A stretch of DNA of 64,000 nucleotides. Source: Mesorhizobium sp. (GTDB taxonomy: Bacteria; Pseudomonadota; Alphaproteobacteria; Rhizobiales; Rhizobiaceae). The DNA lies in NCBI GenBank assembly GCA_004963905.1, contig SUGL01000008.1:62001-126000 (forward strand). Direction: 5' to 3'. This document shows, one piece after another, positions 29,591-38,547 of the stretch (position 1 is the first letter of the stretch; the number at the start of each line of letters is the position of its first letter). The translations under genes were made by a program, and so were the position numbers. The notes beneath the pieces were generated by a model. It saw nothing but the letters and a program-made list of their open reading frames with translations. It was not told the origin of the DNA and did no database searches.

Positions 29591-32477
29591 GGAGGCAGCC
29601 TTGTTGACGCAACCAGGCAGGCAAGCAACGACGATTTGGCGCGAAATACCGCAAGGCTCCGCGGAGGATGAGCGCCTGCTGTTCGAGCGGCTGGCGCAGG
29701 ACATGATGCATGTCCAGCTGAAGACCAAGCAGCGCTCCAAGGCGGCGGGCATCCAGCGCGCTTTCCATGCCAAGCCGATCTTCGCCTCGATCGACGCGAC
29801 GCTGCGCTTCAATGACGATCTTCCCGCCGACTTCCGCGCCGGCTTCGCCCAGCCGGGAAAATCCTATCCGGCGATCGTGCGCTTCTCCAACGCGAACGGC
29901 TCGGGCCAGCCCGACTACAAGCCCGACCTGCGCGGCGTGGCGCTGCGCGTCAAGGTTTCGGACAAGGAGCAGCACGACCTTTTGGCCACCAATTTCCCGG
30001 TCTCGCATGCCCGCGATGCCCGGCAATTCGTCGCCTTCGCCAAGGCGACCGCGGGCGGCGCGATCGGCAAGCTGATCGGCCTTGCCGGCCTCGCCTTCCG
30101 CTTCGGTCCGGCTGAAGTGATCCGCATGCTGAGGAACGTCTCCAAGGGGCGCAACCGCAAGGTGCGCAGCGTCGCGCTGGAGACCTTCTGGAGCCGCGGC
30201 GCAATCCGCTGGGGCGAAACGCTCGCCGTGCGCTATCTGCTGCGGCCGGTGCCGAGCGCGGCACCCGCGCCAGAGGCGTCCACAACGGATGCGAGTTATC
30301 TGTCGAACGAATTCGCCACGCGGCTCGCGGCGGGCGACGTCCGTTTCGAGCTGTGTGTCCAGCCCTACATCGACGAGCGCTCGACGCCGATCGAGGATAC
30401 CGCTGTCGAGTGGACCGAAACCGTCTCGCCGCCGGTGAAGGTGGCGGAGCTCACCATCACCCGGCCGTCGGTCGGCACCGCCGAGGCCTTCACCAACACG
30501 AGGGTGATCGACGAGCTGGCCTTCAACCCGTGGAACACGACCGACGAGTTCCGTCCGCTCGGCAATCTCAACCGGGCGCGCAAGGTGGTTTATGACGCGA
30601 GTGCCGCTCATCGGCTCGCCTATCGCTGGCGCACCGAAGCGCCGCTGCGCAATCGCGTGCTCGGCGCCATTGCGCGCCGGTCCTTCGTTGCCATCAATCG
30701 TTTCGTCGAATGGCACAAGCTGCCGTTGCGCCTCAGCCTGCTCAACCTCGACGCCTTCCGCTTCGTGCTGAGGCAGAAGAACCTCATCGACACGGAAGCG
30801 GTCGAGGCGCCGCCCGAGGCTCGGCCGGAGCCGCAATCGCCGATCGCCGAGCAAGTGCGGCAGACGCGCACCTATGACGGCACCTACAACGACCTGTCGG
30901 TGCCGAAGATGGGCGCGGTCGGCGCCACCTTCGGCCGCAACCTCAAACCGGCTTACGCGCCCGACCTGTTCGACACGCCGAATCCGGTCGTTGTCGCGGA
31001 AAAACTGTTGCATCGCGAGACGTTCATTCCGGCGCGCTCGCTCAACATCCTTGCCGCCGCCTGGATCCAGTTCCAGGTGCATGACTGGGTGAACCATGCC
31101 CGCAATCCGCTCGGCACCAACGATATCACCGTGCCGCTGCCTCCCGGCATGAAGTGGACGAACGCCGTCGGCGGCAAGCCGGAACAGGTCATGCGCATTG
31201 CCGGCAACCAGCAACTGGACCGCGGCCCCGGCTGGCCGCCGATCTATTTCGGCAATGCCGCCTCGCACTGGTGGGACGGATCGGAGGTCTATGGTCCGAA
31301 CAGCACCAAGGCGATGATGCTGCGCGAAGGCGCCAAGATCAGGCTGGTCGACAACCACCTGCCGGTCGACATCAAAGGCTTCGAGGTGACCGGCTTCAAC
31401 GAGAGCTGGTGGCTCGGCCTCGGCGCCATGCACACGCTGTTCGCGCGCGAGCACAATCTGCTCTGCGACGAATTGCGCTCGCGCTACAAGAACTGGGACG
31501 ACGAGCGCATCTACCAGACGGCCCGGCTCATCGTCTCGGCGCTCATCGCCAAGATCCATACGGTGGAGTGGACGCCGGCAATCCTCGCGACGCGGGCGAT
31601 CGAGGTCGGCCTCTCGAGCAACTGGAACGGCCCGCCGGCCAATGACTGGGTGACCAAATTCGGTCTGTGGCTGCTCGACGAGCATGCCTCGACCGGTATC
31701 CCGAAGACGATGCCGGACCACCACACGGCGCCCTATTCGCTGACCGAGGATTTCACCACCGTCTACCGCATGCATCCGCTGTTGCCGGACGACTATTGCT
31801 TCTATCACCACCGGTCAGGCGAGAAGATCGCCGAGAAGGGCTTCCTCGACATACAAGGCGCCAATGCCGACGACATCATGCGCTCCTTCGGCTTGCGCAA
31901 CACGCTCTATTCCTTCGGCGTCGCGCATCCCGGCGCGATCGCCTTGCACAACTTCCCAAGGTCGTTGCTGAAGCTCGAGCGCGACAACGAGATCATCGAC
32001 CTCTCGGTGGTCGACATCGTGCGCACTAGGCGGCGTGGCGTGCCGCGCTACAATGATTTTCGTGCCGGTCTGCACCGGCCGCGCATCAGGAGCTTCGAGG
32101 AGGTCACTGCGAGCCCCGAGGATGCGCGGCTGCTCAAGCAGATCTATGGCGACGTCGACAAGATCGACACCGTGGTCGGCCTGCTCTCCGAGCCGGCGCC
32201 GGCGGGTTTCGGCTTCAGCGACACCGCCTTCCGCATCTTCATCCTGATGGCGTCGCGGCGGCTGCAGAGTGACCGCTTCCTCACCGCCGACTACCGGCCG
32301 GAGATCTACTCGCCTTTCGGCATCGACTGGATCGCCAACAATGGCATGACCAGCCTGATCCTGCGCCACTGCCCCGACCTCGCCTCGGTGCTGCCGAGAA
32401 CGCAGAGCGCCTTTGCGCCCTGGCGGCCGATCGTGCCCGCAAGCCCCGACCCGGCCATGGCGGGAGCGAAGCCATGA
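29586..32477 (+). CDS. Catalase-like / alpha-dioxygenase (cyclooxygenase-like) haem fusion protein
   Basis: A 963-residue two-haem fusion. Residues about 30-350 are a catalase-related domain: distal His61 in QRAFHAKPIF, PAIVRFSNANGSG, and the proximal pattern R332-x3-Tyr336 in RARKVVYDAS. Residues about 430-940 are a peroxidase-cyclooxygenase domain: distal His499 in WIQFQVHDWVNHARNP, HTLFAREHNLLCDELR, and YRMHPLLPDDY with Tyr727 in the position of the COX radical tyrosine (Tyr385) and His730 as proximal ligand. Known relatives of the second domain oxygenate fatty acids; relatives of the first convert fatty acid hydroperoxides. A combined oxylipin-type reaction is therefore inferred. No signal peptide or membrane segment is seen. 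A GAGGGAGG ribosome-binding site points to a TTG start at 29601 or 29604 instead of the ATG used here. It overlaps the next gene by 4 bp. Confidence 0.88.
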   Translation: MREAALLTQPGRQATTIWREIPQGSAEDERLLFERLAQDMMHVQLKTKQRSKAAGIQRAFHAKPIFASIDATLRFNDDLPADFRAGFAQPGKSYPAIVRFSNANGSGQPDYKPDLRGVALRVKVSDKEQHDLLATNFPVSHARDARQFVAFAKATAGGAIGKLIGLAGLAFRFGPAEVIRMLRNVSKGRNRKVRSVALETFWSRGAIRWGETLAVRYLLRPVPSAAPAPEASTTDASYLSNEFATRLAAGDVRFELCVQPYIDERSTPIEDTAVEWTETVSPPVKVAELTITRPSVGTAEAFTNTRVIDELAFNPWNTTDEFRPLGNLNRARKVVYDASAAHRLAYRWRTEAPLRNRVLGAIARRSFVAINRFVEWHKLPLRLSLLNLDAFRFVLRQKNLIDTEAVEAPPEARPEPQSPIAEQVRQTRTYDGTYNDLSVPKMGAVGATFGRNLKPAYAPDLFDTPNPVVVAEKLLHRETFIPARSLNILAAAWIQFQVHDWVNHARNPLGTNDITVPLPPGMKWTNAVGGKPEQVMRIAGNQQLDRGPGWPPIYFGNAASHWWDGSEVYGPNSTKAMMLREGAKIRLVDNHLPVDIKGFEVTGFNESWWLGLGAMHTLFAREHNLLCDELRSRYKNWDDERIYQTARLIVSALIAKIHTVEWTPAILATRAIEVGLSSNWNGPPANDWVTKFGLWLLDEHASTGIPKTMPDHHTAPYSLTEDFTTVYRMHPLLPDDYCFYHHRSGEKIAEKGFLDIQGANADDIMRSFGLRNTLYSFGVAHPGAIALHNFPRSLLKLERDNEIIDLSVVDIVRTRRRGVPRYNDFRAGLHRPRIRSFEEVTASPEDARLLKQIYGDVDKIDTVVGLLSEPAPAGFGFSDTAFRIFILMASRRLQSDRFLTADYRPEIYSPFGIDWIANNGMTSLILRHCPDLASVLPRTQSAFAPWRPIVPASPDPAMAGAKP

Positions 32478-33871
32478 CGGCGCCGATCAAGCCGGCCCCG
32501 ACGGCAAAGGGCAACATCGCTTCGGGGCTCGACGTACTGCTGAGGCGGCCGCTGGTCGAGACGATCTTCCGCCGCCGCACCCATCGCGTCAGCCAGGGCA
32601 GCTCGGTGCTCGCCGGCAGCATGAGCTATCAATCCGAAGAGCCGCGCGAGCCGCTGTCGGAACTCGAGGAGGCGGTGCTGATCGCCATGACCGGCTGCAC
32701 CGGCCTCACCATGCCCGACCGGCCCTTCGAGGATCCGGCGACGAAGCAGCCGGTGATGGCCAAGCCCAACCTCACCATGGCCGGCCGCACCGCGGGCAGC
32801 CCCGACAATGCGCAAGGCACGCATTTCTTCCTGATCAACGACTCAGGCACCTATTTCCTGCGCAAGATGCCGCCGCCCGCCGACGGCAACGCCGCCTTCA
32901 CGGCGGAGCGACTGGTCGAGCGTGCGCGGGAAGCCAAGGTGAAGATTCTCGATCGCCGGCTCGACGTCGCCGAAGGCCAGCGCGATTTTCCGGCCTATCT
33001 CGATTCCAACCGCTTCCTGTCCAACCTGCCGGGCACCACCATCCTGCTGCCGGTCGTCGATCTCTCGCGCCAGTACGTCAACGGCATGATGTACCTGCTC
33101 ACCCAGCCCGATGGCGCGCGGCCTCACATCGTCGACGACCGCAACTTCTATCGCTCGGCCGGCGTCAAGCGTTGGGTCAAGAAGGGTTTCCTCAACAAGG
33201 ACCTGAAGATCCCGCTCGGCGCGATCGGCTCGCTGCGCACGCAGATCGAAGCGGACCTGCTCTTGCAGAACATCTTCCTCGTCGCCGATGCCATGGGGCT
33301 CGGCGCCTGGATCCATGGCTCGATCAGCCCGCCGGTGCTGCTCGGCGATCCGAAATTCTCGAAGACCTACGGCGCCATGCTCGGCTTCGACGTGGCGGTG
33401 CCGCGCTGGCGCCTCATGGACCTGCTGCGCTGGCAAATACCGCTGCCGAAATACTCCAATCTGCGCAGCAACCCGATCGGCCTGCGCGTCAAGGGCGAGC
33501 ACCTGATCAAGGGCATGTCGCCGCCCTACTACGATACGATGGCCGACGCCGTCGCCGAAGTGATCGAGGAGAAGTTCGGCAAGAGCGGCCTCTACGCGGA
33601 CGAGAAGCTTTTTGCCGAGATCTACAAGGGCGATTACGGCCACCGCTATCTCAGCGAGGCGGCGGTCTATACGCCGGAGGTCATCGACTGCGTGTGCGAC
33701 ATCTGCACTTACATCTACGAGACGCACGGCCGCTTCCCGGCGCATTGCGACGCCATTCATGTGCCCGGCATATGGTTGCAGGTGCATCACGTCGATGTCG
33801 GCTACTACCAGCGCTTCTTCCGCAACGGCCTGACCGACGTACATCTCAACCACGCGCGCGACTGGCACTGA
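32474..33871 (+). CDS. Nitroreductase-like protein linked to the dioxygenase fusion
   Basis: Protein of 465 residues starting inside the stop of the fusion gene (ATGA), so translationally coupled to it. The N-terminal part resembles FMN nitroreductases: ETIFRRRTHRVSQG, EPLSELEEAVLIAMTGCTG, and later LLQNIFLVADAMGLGAWIHGS, which matches the nitroreductase helix that covers the flavin. SagB-type oxidases are the nearest picture. The C-terminal 120 residues, with DCVCDICTYIYETHGRFPAH and IWLQVHHVDVGYYQRFF, contain a CxCxxC cluster and His residues suited to metal binding that I do not know from nitroreductases. Function is unknown; redox processing of the fusion enzyme's product is a guess. Confidence 0.75.
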   Translation: MTAPIKPAPTAKGNIASGLDVLLRRPLVETIFRRRTHRVSQGSSVLAGSMSYQSEEPREPLSELEEAVLIAMTGCTGLTMPDRPFEDPATKQPVMAKPNLTMAGRTAGSPDNAQGTHFFLINDSGTYFLRKMPPPADGNAAFTAERLVERAREAKVKILDRRLDVAEGQRDFPAYLDSNRFLSNLPGTTILLPVVDLSRQYVNGMMYLLTQPDGARPHIVDDRNFYRSAGVKRWVKKGFLNKDLKIPLGAIGSLRTQIEADLLLQNIFLVADAMGLGAWIHGSISPPVLLGDPKFSKTYGAMLGFDVAVPRWRLMDLLRWQIPLPKYSNLRSNPIGLRVKGEHLIKGMSPPYYDTMADAVAEVIEEKFGKSGLYADEKLFAEIYKGDYGHRYLSEAAVYTPEVIDCVCDICTYIYETHGRFPAHCDAIHVPGIWLQVHHVDVGYYQRFFRNGLTDVHLNHARDWH

Positions 33872-33933
33872 TCTGACGGCATGCGCCGTGGCGCGCGCCG
33901 GCGGTGTCCGGGGCATCTCGTCGACGGCGTCGA

Positions 33934-34704
33934 TCAGCTCATCCAGTTGCCGCCGTCGACATTGAGCGTCTGCGCCACGACATAGTCGGAATCGCTCGAC
34001 GCCAGGAAAACGGCGGCGCCCCGATAGTCGTCGGGATCGCCCATGCGTCCAGCCGGCACCGCCAGCCCGACCTGCCGCTTCTTCTCGCCGACCGGCAGGT
34101 TTTCGTAGCGCGCGAACAGCGCGTCGACCTGATCCCACATCGGCGTGTCGACCACGCCCGGCGCGATGCCGTTGACGTTGATGCCGTGCTTGATGAGCGC
34201 AAGGCCGGCCGACTGCGTGATGCTGATCACCGCGGCCTTGGTGGCGCAGTAGACCGCGACCAGCGCCTCGCCGCGCCGGCCCGCCTGCGAGGCCATGTTG
34301 ATGATCTTGCCGCGGCGTCCTTGCGCGACCATGCGCTTGGCCACCGCCTGCAGCGTGAACAGCAGGCCTTTCACGTTGACCGAGAATTGAAGATCGAAGC
34401 TCTTCTCGGAGATTTCGAGCAGCGGCCCCATGTCGAAGACGGCGGCATTGTTGACCAGGATGTCGATGCCGCCATGCGTCCTCGTCACCGAATCGACCAT
34501 CGCCTCGATCGAGGCGAGGTCGCGCACGTCGAGCTGGACAGCGGCGGCCTTGCCGCCGAGCTCGCGCGCCAGTGCTTCCGCCTTGTCTACGCCCACGTCG
34601 GCGATGACGACCTGGGCGCCTTCCGCGGCGAAGCCGCGCACGATGGCAGCCCCGATGCCTTGCGCGCCGCCGGTGACGACGGCGACCTTGTCCTTGAGTT
34701 TCAT
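33934..34704 (-). CDS. Short-chain dehydrogenase, sorbitol/polyol dehydrogenase-like
   Basis: Classical SDR of 256 residues that would oxidise a polyol at one carbon with NAD. The cofactor motif is TGGAQGIGAAI, then NNAAVFD, the catalytic Ser in IINMASQAG and the YxxxK in VYCATKAAVISI. DTPMWDQVDALFA resembles bacterial sorbitol (L-iditol 2-) dehydrogenases of the same length. The start MKLKDKVAV follows AGGAGA; a longer reading upstream is not needed. It is the last of three SDR genes behind a sugar/polyol importer. Confidence 0.88.
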   Translation of the reverse strand: MKLKDKVAVVTGGAQGIGAAIVRGFAAEGAQVVIADVGVDKAEALARELGGKAAAVQLDVRDLASIEAMVDSVTRTHGGIDILVNNAAVFDMGPLLEISEKSFDLQFSVNVKGLLFTLQAVAKRMVAQGRRGKIINMASQAGRRGEALVAVYCATKAAVISITQSAGLALIKHGINVNGIAPGVVDTPMWDQVDALFARYENLPVGEKKRQVGLAVPAGRMGDPDDYRGAAVFLASSDSDYVVAQTLNVDGGNWMS

Positions 34705-34732
34705 GGCAATTCTCCTGTTTCCGCGCCCTGTC

Positions 34733-35491
34733 TCAGCGGGTCGTATAGCCGCCATCGATGACCAGCACCTCGCCGGTCACATAGCTCGATGCGGGAGAGC
34801 ACAGGAAAAGCGCGGCCGCGGCAACCTCTTCCGGCTGGCCGACGCGGCCCATCGGCGTCATGCCGCGCCAGATCGGGAACCAGTCGGGATTTTCGATGCC
34901 GCCGCGCGAAAGATCCGTTGCGATATAGCCGGGCGCGACGGCGTTGACGCGGATGTTCTCGGCCGCGACCTCGCTGGCCAGGCTCTTGGTCATCATGTGC
35001 ACCGCCGCCTTGGAGCTGTTGTAGGCGACCTGGTTCTGCGGAACGTTGGAGACGATGCCGGAGATCGAGCCGACATTGAGGATCGCGCCGCCGCCCTGGC
35101 GCCGCATCGGCGCCAGCGCCGCCCGGCAGCAGCGGAATACGGCGTCGACATTGATCGCCATCGTCTGCCGCCAGATCTCTTCCGGATAGTCGCCGCTGTC
35201 GCCATGTACGGCGATGCCGGCGCTGTTGACCAGGATGTCGAGCCGGGCGGCTCTGGCCAGCGTGTCGGCGACCAGCCTGTCCGGCGCTTTCTCGTCCAGC
35301 ATTTCGGCGGCGAGGAAATCGAAGGCGAGGCCCGCGAGCTCCTGCCGCGCATCGTCCTTCATCGTCCGGCCCGCGACGACGACGCGCGCGCCGGCCTCGC
35401 CGAGCGCCTTGGCGATGGCAAGGCCGATGCCGCGCGTGCCGCCGGTCACCAGCGCAACCTTGCCGTCCAGTCGGAAGCGGTCGAGGATCAT
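34733..35491 (-). CDS. Short-chain dehydrogenase/reductase
   Basis: Classical SDR of 252 residues. The cofactor motif is [11 protein letters not shown], the active-site Ser is in [12 protein letters not shown], and the catalytic YxxxK is [19 protein letters not shown] is the typical loop after it. The start [18 protein letters not shown] fits the family. It sits between the sorbitol-dehydrogenase-like and ribitol-dehydrogenase-like genes, 28 and 32 bp away, so a role in sugar or polyol oxidation is likely. The substrate cannot be told. Confidence 0.88.
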   Translation of the reverse strand: MILDRFRLDGKVALVTGGTRGIGLAIAKALGEAGARVVVAGRTMKDDARQELAGLAFDFLAAEMLDEKAPDRLVADTLARAARLDILVNSAGIAVHGDSGDYPEEIWRQTMAINVDAVFRCCRAALAPMRRQGGGAILNVGSISGIVSNVPQNQVAYNSSKAAVHMMTKSLASEVAAENIRVNAVAPGYIATDLSRGGIENPDWFPIWRGMTPMGRVGQPEEVAAAALFLCSPASSYVTGEVLVIDGGYTTR

Positions 35492-35523
35492 GATTGCGGT
35501 TCCATCCGAGTTGGAGGGACGTC

Positions 35524-36252
35524 TCAGATGTCCACGCTCTGCGGCAGGATGACGAGGTCGCGGATGGTGACGTTGCGCGGCCGCGTCAGCATGAAGAGCA
35601 CGGCATCGGCCACCTCCTTGGGCTCCATCAGGCTGCCGGCCGCCAGCGCCTCCTCCATCTTGGCCTTCGGCCAATCGCTGAGCAGCGCCGTCACAACCGG
35701 ACCGGGCGCGACGGCGCCGACGCGGATGCCGTGCTTCAGCACCTGGCGGCGGAGCGTATGGACGAAGGCCTGCACGGCGAATTTCGAGGCGGTGTAGATC
35801 GGCTCCCAGACAACGGGAACGAGGCCGGCCACCGAGCTGGTGACGATGATGTCGCCGCTCTTCTGCTCGATCATGTGCGGCAGCACCGCGTGCACGGTGC
35901 GGAACACGGCGTTGATGTTGAGGTTCAGCATCCGGTCCCACTGATCGGGATCGCCCGACGCTACCTCGCCGCCGACATAGGCGCCGGCATTGGCATGGAA
36001 GATATCGAGCTTGCCCGTCTTCTCCAGGATCGTGGGCATCATGCGGTCGACGCTTGCCGGGTCGAGCAGGTCGGTGACTACGGCGAATGCATTGTCGCCC
36101 AGTTCGGCGACGAGCGTCTTCAGCTTATCCTCGGCGCGATCGACCAGGACGACCTTGGCGCCGGCGGCGAGCATGGCGCGGGCGCATTCCAGCCCGATGC
36201 CGGAGGCAGCACCGGTGATTGCGGCAACCTTGCCGGAGAGACTTTCAGACAT
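35524..36252 (-). CDS. Short-chain dehydrogenase, ribitol 2-dehydrogenase-like
   Basis: SDR of 242 residues. The cofactor motif is [21 protein letters not shown]-type motif [11 protein letters not shown], active-site Ser in IVTSSVAGL and YxxxK in [11 protein letters not shown]. The C-terminal half ([19 protein letters not shown]) matches the pattern of rhizobial ribitol 2-dehydrogenases. GAGGA precedes MSESLSGK. It lies 38 bp behind the importer permease gene, so ribitol or a related pentitol is the best guess for the imported compound. Confidence 0.85.
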   Translation of the reverse strand: MSESLSGKVAAITGAASGIGLECARAMLAAGAKVVLVDRAEDKLKTLVAELGDNAFAVVTDLLDPASVDRMMPTILEKTGKLDIFHANAGAYVGGEVASGDPDQWDRMLNLNINAVFRTVHAVLPHMIEQKSGDIIVTSSVAGLVPVVWEPIYTASKFAVQAFVHTLRRQVLKHGIRVGAVAPGPVVTALLSDWPKAKMEEALAAGSLMEPKEVADAVLFMLTRPRNVTIRDLVILPQSVDI

Positions 36253-36290
36253 TGCGATCCTCTTCGATGAGCCGCCTTCTTGATGAGCTG

Positions 36291-37544
36291 TCAGGCGCGG
36301 CCGTGTGAGACACGCGAGCGGCGGGCGAGAGAATCGACGATGACCGCGATCGCCAGCACGCAACCGGTGATCATGTACCGGAGCGAGGATGACAGATCGA
36401 GCAGCGTCAGGCCGCTTGCGATGGATTGGATGACGATGATGCCGAGCAGCGCCGAATAGGCGCTGCCGCGGCCGCCGAACAGGCTGGTTCCGCCGATGAC
36501 GGCCGCCGCGATGGCGTTGAGGTTGACGTCGCCGGTGCCGGCCTGCTGGCTGGCGGTTGCCAGGCGTGCCGCCGAGAGCAGGCCGCCGGTGGCCGCCAGC
36601 GTGGCGCAGAGCGCGAAGGCGCTGGTGTAGATCAACCGCACATTGATGCCGGCGCGGCGCGCCGCTTCGCGGTTGCCGCCGACGGCGGTCATCGAGCGGC
36701 CCCATTGGGTCCGCTTCAGCGCATAGTTCATCGCCACGACCAGACCGACGAACAGGGCGAACATCCAGGGCACGCCGCGCGACAGGTTGAGGTAGTAGGC
36801 TACCAGTTCGAGCGCGACCGTGATCGCGACGGCCTGGAGCAGAAGCCCGCCGAACGAGCGCGACGACAGTCCGGCGGCCTGGCGGCGCTGCGCCTTGCGG
36901 TAGCCGAGAGCCAAGGCGAGCACGCCAGGCACCACCGCCAGCGTGTACGATACCCAGTGCGGCATGACCAGGAGTTGGCCGAAATTCACCAGCGGCGAAT
37001 CGTAAGGCAGGTTGATCGAGCCGGTCGGGCCGAGGATGTAGAGCTGCAATCCGAGGAAGGCGAGCAAGCCCGACAGCGTCGACACGAAGCTCGGCATGCC
37101 GAGCCTGTTGAGCAGGAACGCATAGACGCAGCCGGTCACGAATCCGACCGCCATGGCAGTGACGATGGCCAGCGCGACCGGCCAGCCCCACTGGACCCAA
37201 AGCACGCCGAGCAACGCGGAAGACAAGCCGCTGACGGAGCCGACGGACAGGTCGATCTCGCCGACCATCAGCACGCAGACGATGCCGAGCGAGATGATGC
37301 CGACCGTCGAGCAGTCGAACAAAAGATTGACCAGATTGTTCGGCGACAGGAAGACCGGATTGAGCGTCTGGAAGATGGTGCAGATCAGCACCAGTCCGAC
37401 GACCACCGGCAGCGATCCCAGGTCGCCGGAGCGGACGCGGTCGAGAAAGCCCCTGATGGCGCCCTTCGCCCCGCTTCGATCCTTCAGCCGCTCGTCGCTG
37501 CGATCGAGCAGCGCGCCGGGATTGCGGTCGGAAGCAGTCGTCAT
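36291..37544 (-). CDS. Sugar/polyol ABC importer permease, XylH-like
   Basis: Inner-membrane permease of 417 residues with about ten to twelve hydrophobic segments. It is longer than RbsC-type permeases and comparable to XylH (about 390). Motifs: [19 protein letters not shown] near the N-terminus and [22 protein letters not shown] near the C-terminus. The start [10 protein letters not shown] overlaps the ATPase stop by 4 bp. It works with the XylF-like binding protein at 38548-39615. Confidence 0.92.
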   Translation of the reverse strand: MTTASDRNPGALLDRSDERLKDRSGAKGAIRGFLDRVRSGDLGSLPVVVGLVLICTIFQTLNPVFLSPNNLVNLLFDCSTVGIISLGIVCVLMVGEIDLSVGSVSGLSSALLGVLWVQWGWPVALAIVTAMAVGFVTGCVYAFLLNRLGMPSFVSTLSGLLAFLGLQLYILGPTGSINLPYDSPLVNFGQLLVMPHWVSYTLAVVPGVLALALGYRKAQRRQAAGLSSRSFGGLLLQAVAITVALELVAYYLNLSRGVPWMFALFVGLVVAMNYALKRTQWGRSMTAVGGNREAARRAGINVRLIYTSAFALCATLAATGGLLSAARLATASQQAGTGDVNLNAIAAAVIGGTSLFGGRGSAYSALLGIIVIQSIASGLTLLDLSSSLRYMITGCVLAIAVIVDSLARRSRVSHGRA

Positions 37545-38353
37545 GGCTGTTCTCCCTGCACCTTCTCGGCTGCACGCCTGCCGCGCCGCGAGACTGCATT
37601 GTCGTCGGCGCCGGTTATCGCGGTCACCAATTCCTGGTTGGATGCGCCAGGCAGGAAGATGCCGTTGTTGCGTCCGAGCCTCAGCACCACGATGCGGTCG
37701 GCCACGGCGCGCACGTCCTCCATGTTGTGGCTGATCATGACGACGCCCAGTCCGCGATCCCGCACGCGCTCGATGAGGTTGAGCACCTCTGCCGTCTGCG
37801 CGACGCCAAGTGCTGCGGTCGGTTCGTCGAGGAGAATGACCCGCGGCTCCATCAAGAGCGAGCGGGCGATCGCGACCGTCTGCCGCTGCCCGCCCGAGAG
37901 CGATGCGACCGGCTCGCGCACACTGGGAATACGCGCCGATAGCTCGTTGAGCAGCGTCCAGGCGCGCACCTCCATCGAAACTTCGTCGAGGCGAAGCGGA
38001 TGGAGCTCGCGGCCAAGGAAGATGTTGGCCACGACATCGAGGTTTTCGCAGAGCGCCAGATCCTGGAAGACTGTCGCGATGCCAAGCTTGAGCGCCGCGG
38101 CGGGATTGGCAAGCGTCACCGGCTGGCCATCGAAGGTGATCGAACCCGAACTCGGCATATGCGCGCCGGCGAGGATCTTCACCAGCGTCGACTTGCCGGC
38201 GCCATTGTCGCCGACCAGCGCGACGATCTCGCCGGCATTGATGTCGAGATCGACATCGGTAAGAGCCGACACCGCTCCGAAATTCTTCGAGATGCCGCGC
38301 AGGCTGAGCACCGGCTGGCGGCTTGTCGTGAACGGCGTGTCGGGTATTGCCAT
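37541..38353 (-). CDS. Sugar/polyol ABC importer ATPase (single cassette)
   Basis: ATPase of 270 residues. Walker [10 protein letters not shown], signature [16 protein letters not shown], Walker [12 protein letters not shown] and H-loop [12 protein letters not shown] single nucleotide-binding domain, like the other sugar importer in this window. A long hairpin-rich gap of 194 bp separates it from the binding-protein gene upstream. Confidence 0.93.
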   Translation of the reverse strand: MAIPDTPFTTSRQPVLSLRGISKNFGAVSALTDVDLDINAGEIVALVGDNGAGKSTLVKILAGAHMPSSGSITFDGQPVTLANPAAALKLGIATVFQDLALCENLDVVANIFLGRELHPLRLDEVSMEVRAWTLLNELSARIPSVREPVASLSGGQRQTVAIARSLLMEPRVILLDEPTAALGVAQTAEVLNLIERVRDRGLGVVMISHNMEDVRAVADRIVVLRLGRNNGIFLPGASNQELVTAITGADDNAVSRRGRRAAEKVQGEQP

Positions 38354-38490
38354 GGCGCTGTTTCTCTTCCCACGTTCGGTCGGTATGTCCGGCCGCCAGG
38401 AGGTAGCGGCCGGACACGCCCGGCGTCGGCCCTGGCGTGCCTGCCGAGCATATCGCAGGCGACGCGGCTGCGCCGCATCGCGTTCGGAGA

Positions 38491-38541
38491 CAATGCCGCA
38501 AGCGGCATTGCTCCTAGGAGACGATGCGGCTTGCGCCGCAT
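38491..38541 (-). repeat. Paired hairpins between binding protein and ATPase genes
   Basis: Two similar stem-loops stand side by side: CAATGCCGC/GCGGCATTG (9-bp stem, 38491-38510) and ATGCGGC/GCCGCAT (7-bp stem, 38524-38541). Both are flanked by TTGCTCCT. A third GC-rich dyad (GGCCGGACA) is near 38395. They lie in the 194-bp gap 38354-38547 and probably stop 3' decay or limit read-through, so that the binding protein is made in excess. Confidence 0.6.
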
Positions 38542-38547
38542 TGCTCC

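Noticed and set aside
27435..31811. A 1458-codon open frame on the minus strand
   Set aside because: It runs antisense through the ThDP enzyme and the dioxygenase fusion genes, which have clear motifs; it is a shadow of their GC-rich codons. Only its last 78 codons (27435-27671) lie outside them.
33876..33891. ACGGC-ATGC-GCCGT hairpin as a terminator after the nitroreductase-like gene
   Set aside because: Five-bp stem and no T-run; too weak to call.
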